From Lachnospiraceae bacterium (lineage in GTDB: Bacteria; Bacillota; Clostridia; Lachnospirales; Lachnospiraceae), in contig CAAGLJ010000063.1 in assembly GCA_900770785.1 (NCBI GenBank), positions 1-5,512 on the forward strand: a stretch of 5,512 bases of DNA, in the 5' to 3' direction. The stretch's first letter is position 1. Every line of letters starts with the position of its first letter. This document shows positions 5,285 through 5,512 of the stretch, in pieces. The notes below the pieces were generated by a model. The model was given only the letters and a program-made list of their open reading frames with translations. It did no database searches and was not told where the DNA came from. The translations under genes and the position numbers were made by a program.

Positions 5285-5512
5285 GGTATCCTGGTATTTG
5301 CGGGCCTCCCGCTGGGTTTTATTTCAATCCACGCCCCCTTGCGGGGGCGACCGGGAGTCCAGAAAACCATCGTGGACAAATCCACGGATTTCAATCCACG
5401 CCCCCTTGCGGGGGCGACGGATGGCCAGGCGCTTGCTGGCCTGGACCGTCCGATTTCAATCCACGCCCCCTTGCGGGGGCGACCCGTATCCGTTGATGTA
5501 TGCAACCCCACT
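5254..5512 (-). CRISPR. Type I-C CRISPR array, leader-distal end, cut by window edge
   Basis: Three identical 31-base repeats (5321-5351, 5388-5418, 5453-5483) and one degenerate repeat (5254-5284) flank spacers of 36, 36 and 34 bases (5285-5320, 5352-5387, 5419-5452). A fourth spacer of at least 29 bases runs off the edge. On the minus strand the repeat begins GTCGCCCCC and ends GTGGATTGAAAT, the I-C pattern. It folds into a 7-bp stem CGCCCCC/GGGGGCG capped by GCAA, a GNRA-type tetraloop. Typical I-C repeats are 32 bases; this one is 31. Both the repeat orientation and the degenerate left end indicate that the leader lies beyond the right edge and that transcription runs toward cas5. The spacers are GC-rich (about 56-74 percent), and no matches can be assigned by eye. 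Confidence 0.97.

Noticed and set aside
5233..5511. Open frames on both strands across the CRISPR array, one reading repeated PRKGAWIEI-like peptides
   Set aside because: They are translations of the 31-base repeats and spacers. Such spurious proteins are a known artefact of I-C arrays, and no proper ribosome site or coding pattern supports them.
1..5512. A CRISPR-associated transposon (type I-C Tn7-like) reading of the locus
   Set aside because: Cas3 is present with intact HD and helicase motifs, and no transposon genes or ends are visible, so an ordinary defence system is more likely.

Overview
The window holds most of a type I-C-like CRISPR-Cas locus, read leftward on the minus strand. 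From right to left it contains the leader-distal end of a CRISPR array (5254 to the right edge), a 236-base intergenic region with a strong promoter, then cas5c (5017-4343), a divergent cas8c (4353-2287), cas7c (2297-1401) and cas3 (1404 to the left edge, incomplete). No cas1, cas2, cas4, cas6, transposase, tRNA or rRNA gene is visible. The host is probably a Bacillota member, perhaps a Clostridia-type gut or anaerobic bacterium. This rests on moderate GC, AAGGAGG ribosome binding sites and a sigma-70-type promoter with an extended -10. It is an inference from style, not a taxonomic identification.

The genes form one tight operon. cas5/cas8 and cas8/cas7 each overlap by 11 bases, and cas7/cas3 overlap by 4 bases (ATGA). 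A full AAGGAGG precedes cas8 (TTG start), cas7 and an in-frame ATG inside the 3' part of cas8. The internal start would give a separate 145-residue Cas11c small subunit. By analogy with known I-C systems, Cas5c would process the pre-crRNA in place of Cas6. Cas5c, Cas7, Cas8c and Cas11c would build Cascade, and Cas3 (HD nuclease plus helicase) would degrade bound DNA.

Several points depart from a textbook I-C locus. cas3 is last in the effector operon rather than first. The array lies upstream of the operon and is transcribed toward it, with its old end facing cas5. Cas8 and Cas5 look diverged, and the Lys-His pair used by the Bacillus halodurans Cas5d nuclease is not conserved. The predicted 5' leader of the cas operon contains a 10-of-11 match to the crRNA 5' handle below a small hairpin, just upstream of the weak cas5 ribosome binding site. 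That arrangement could allow autoregulation by Cas5 or a crRNA-like transcript. All three complete spacers contain a short perfect inverted repeat.
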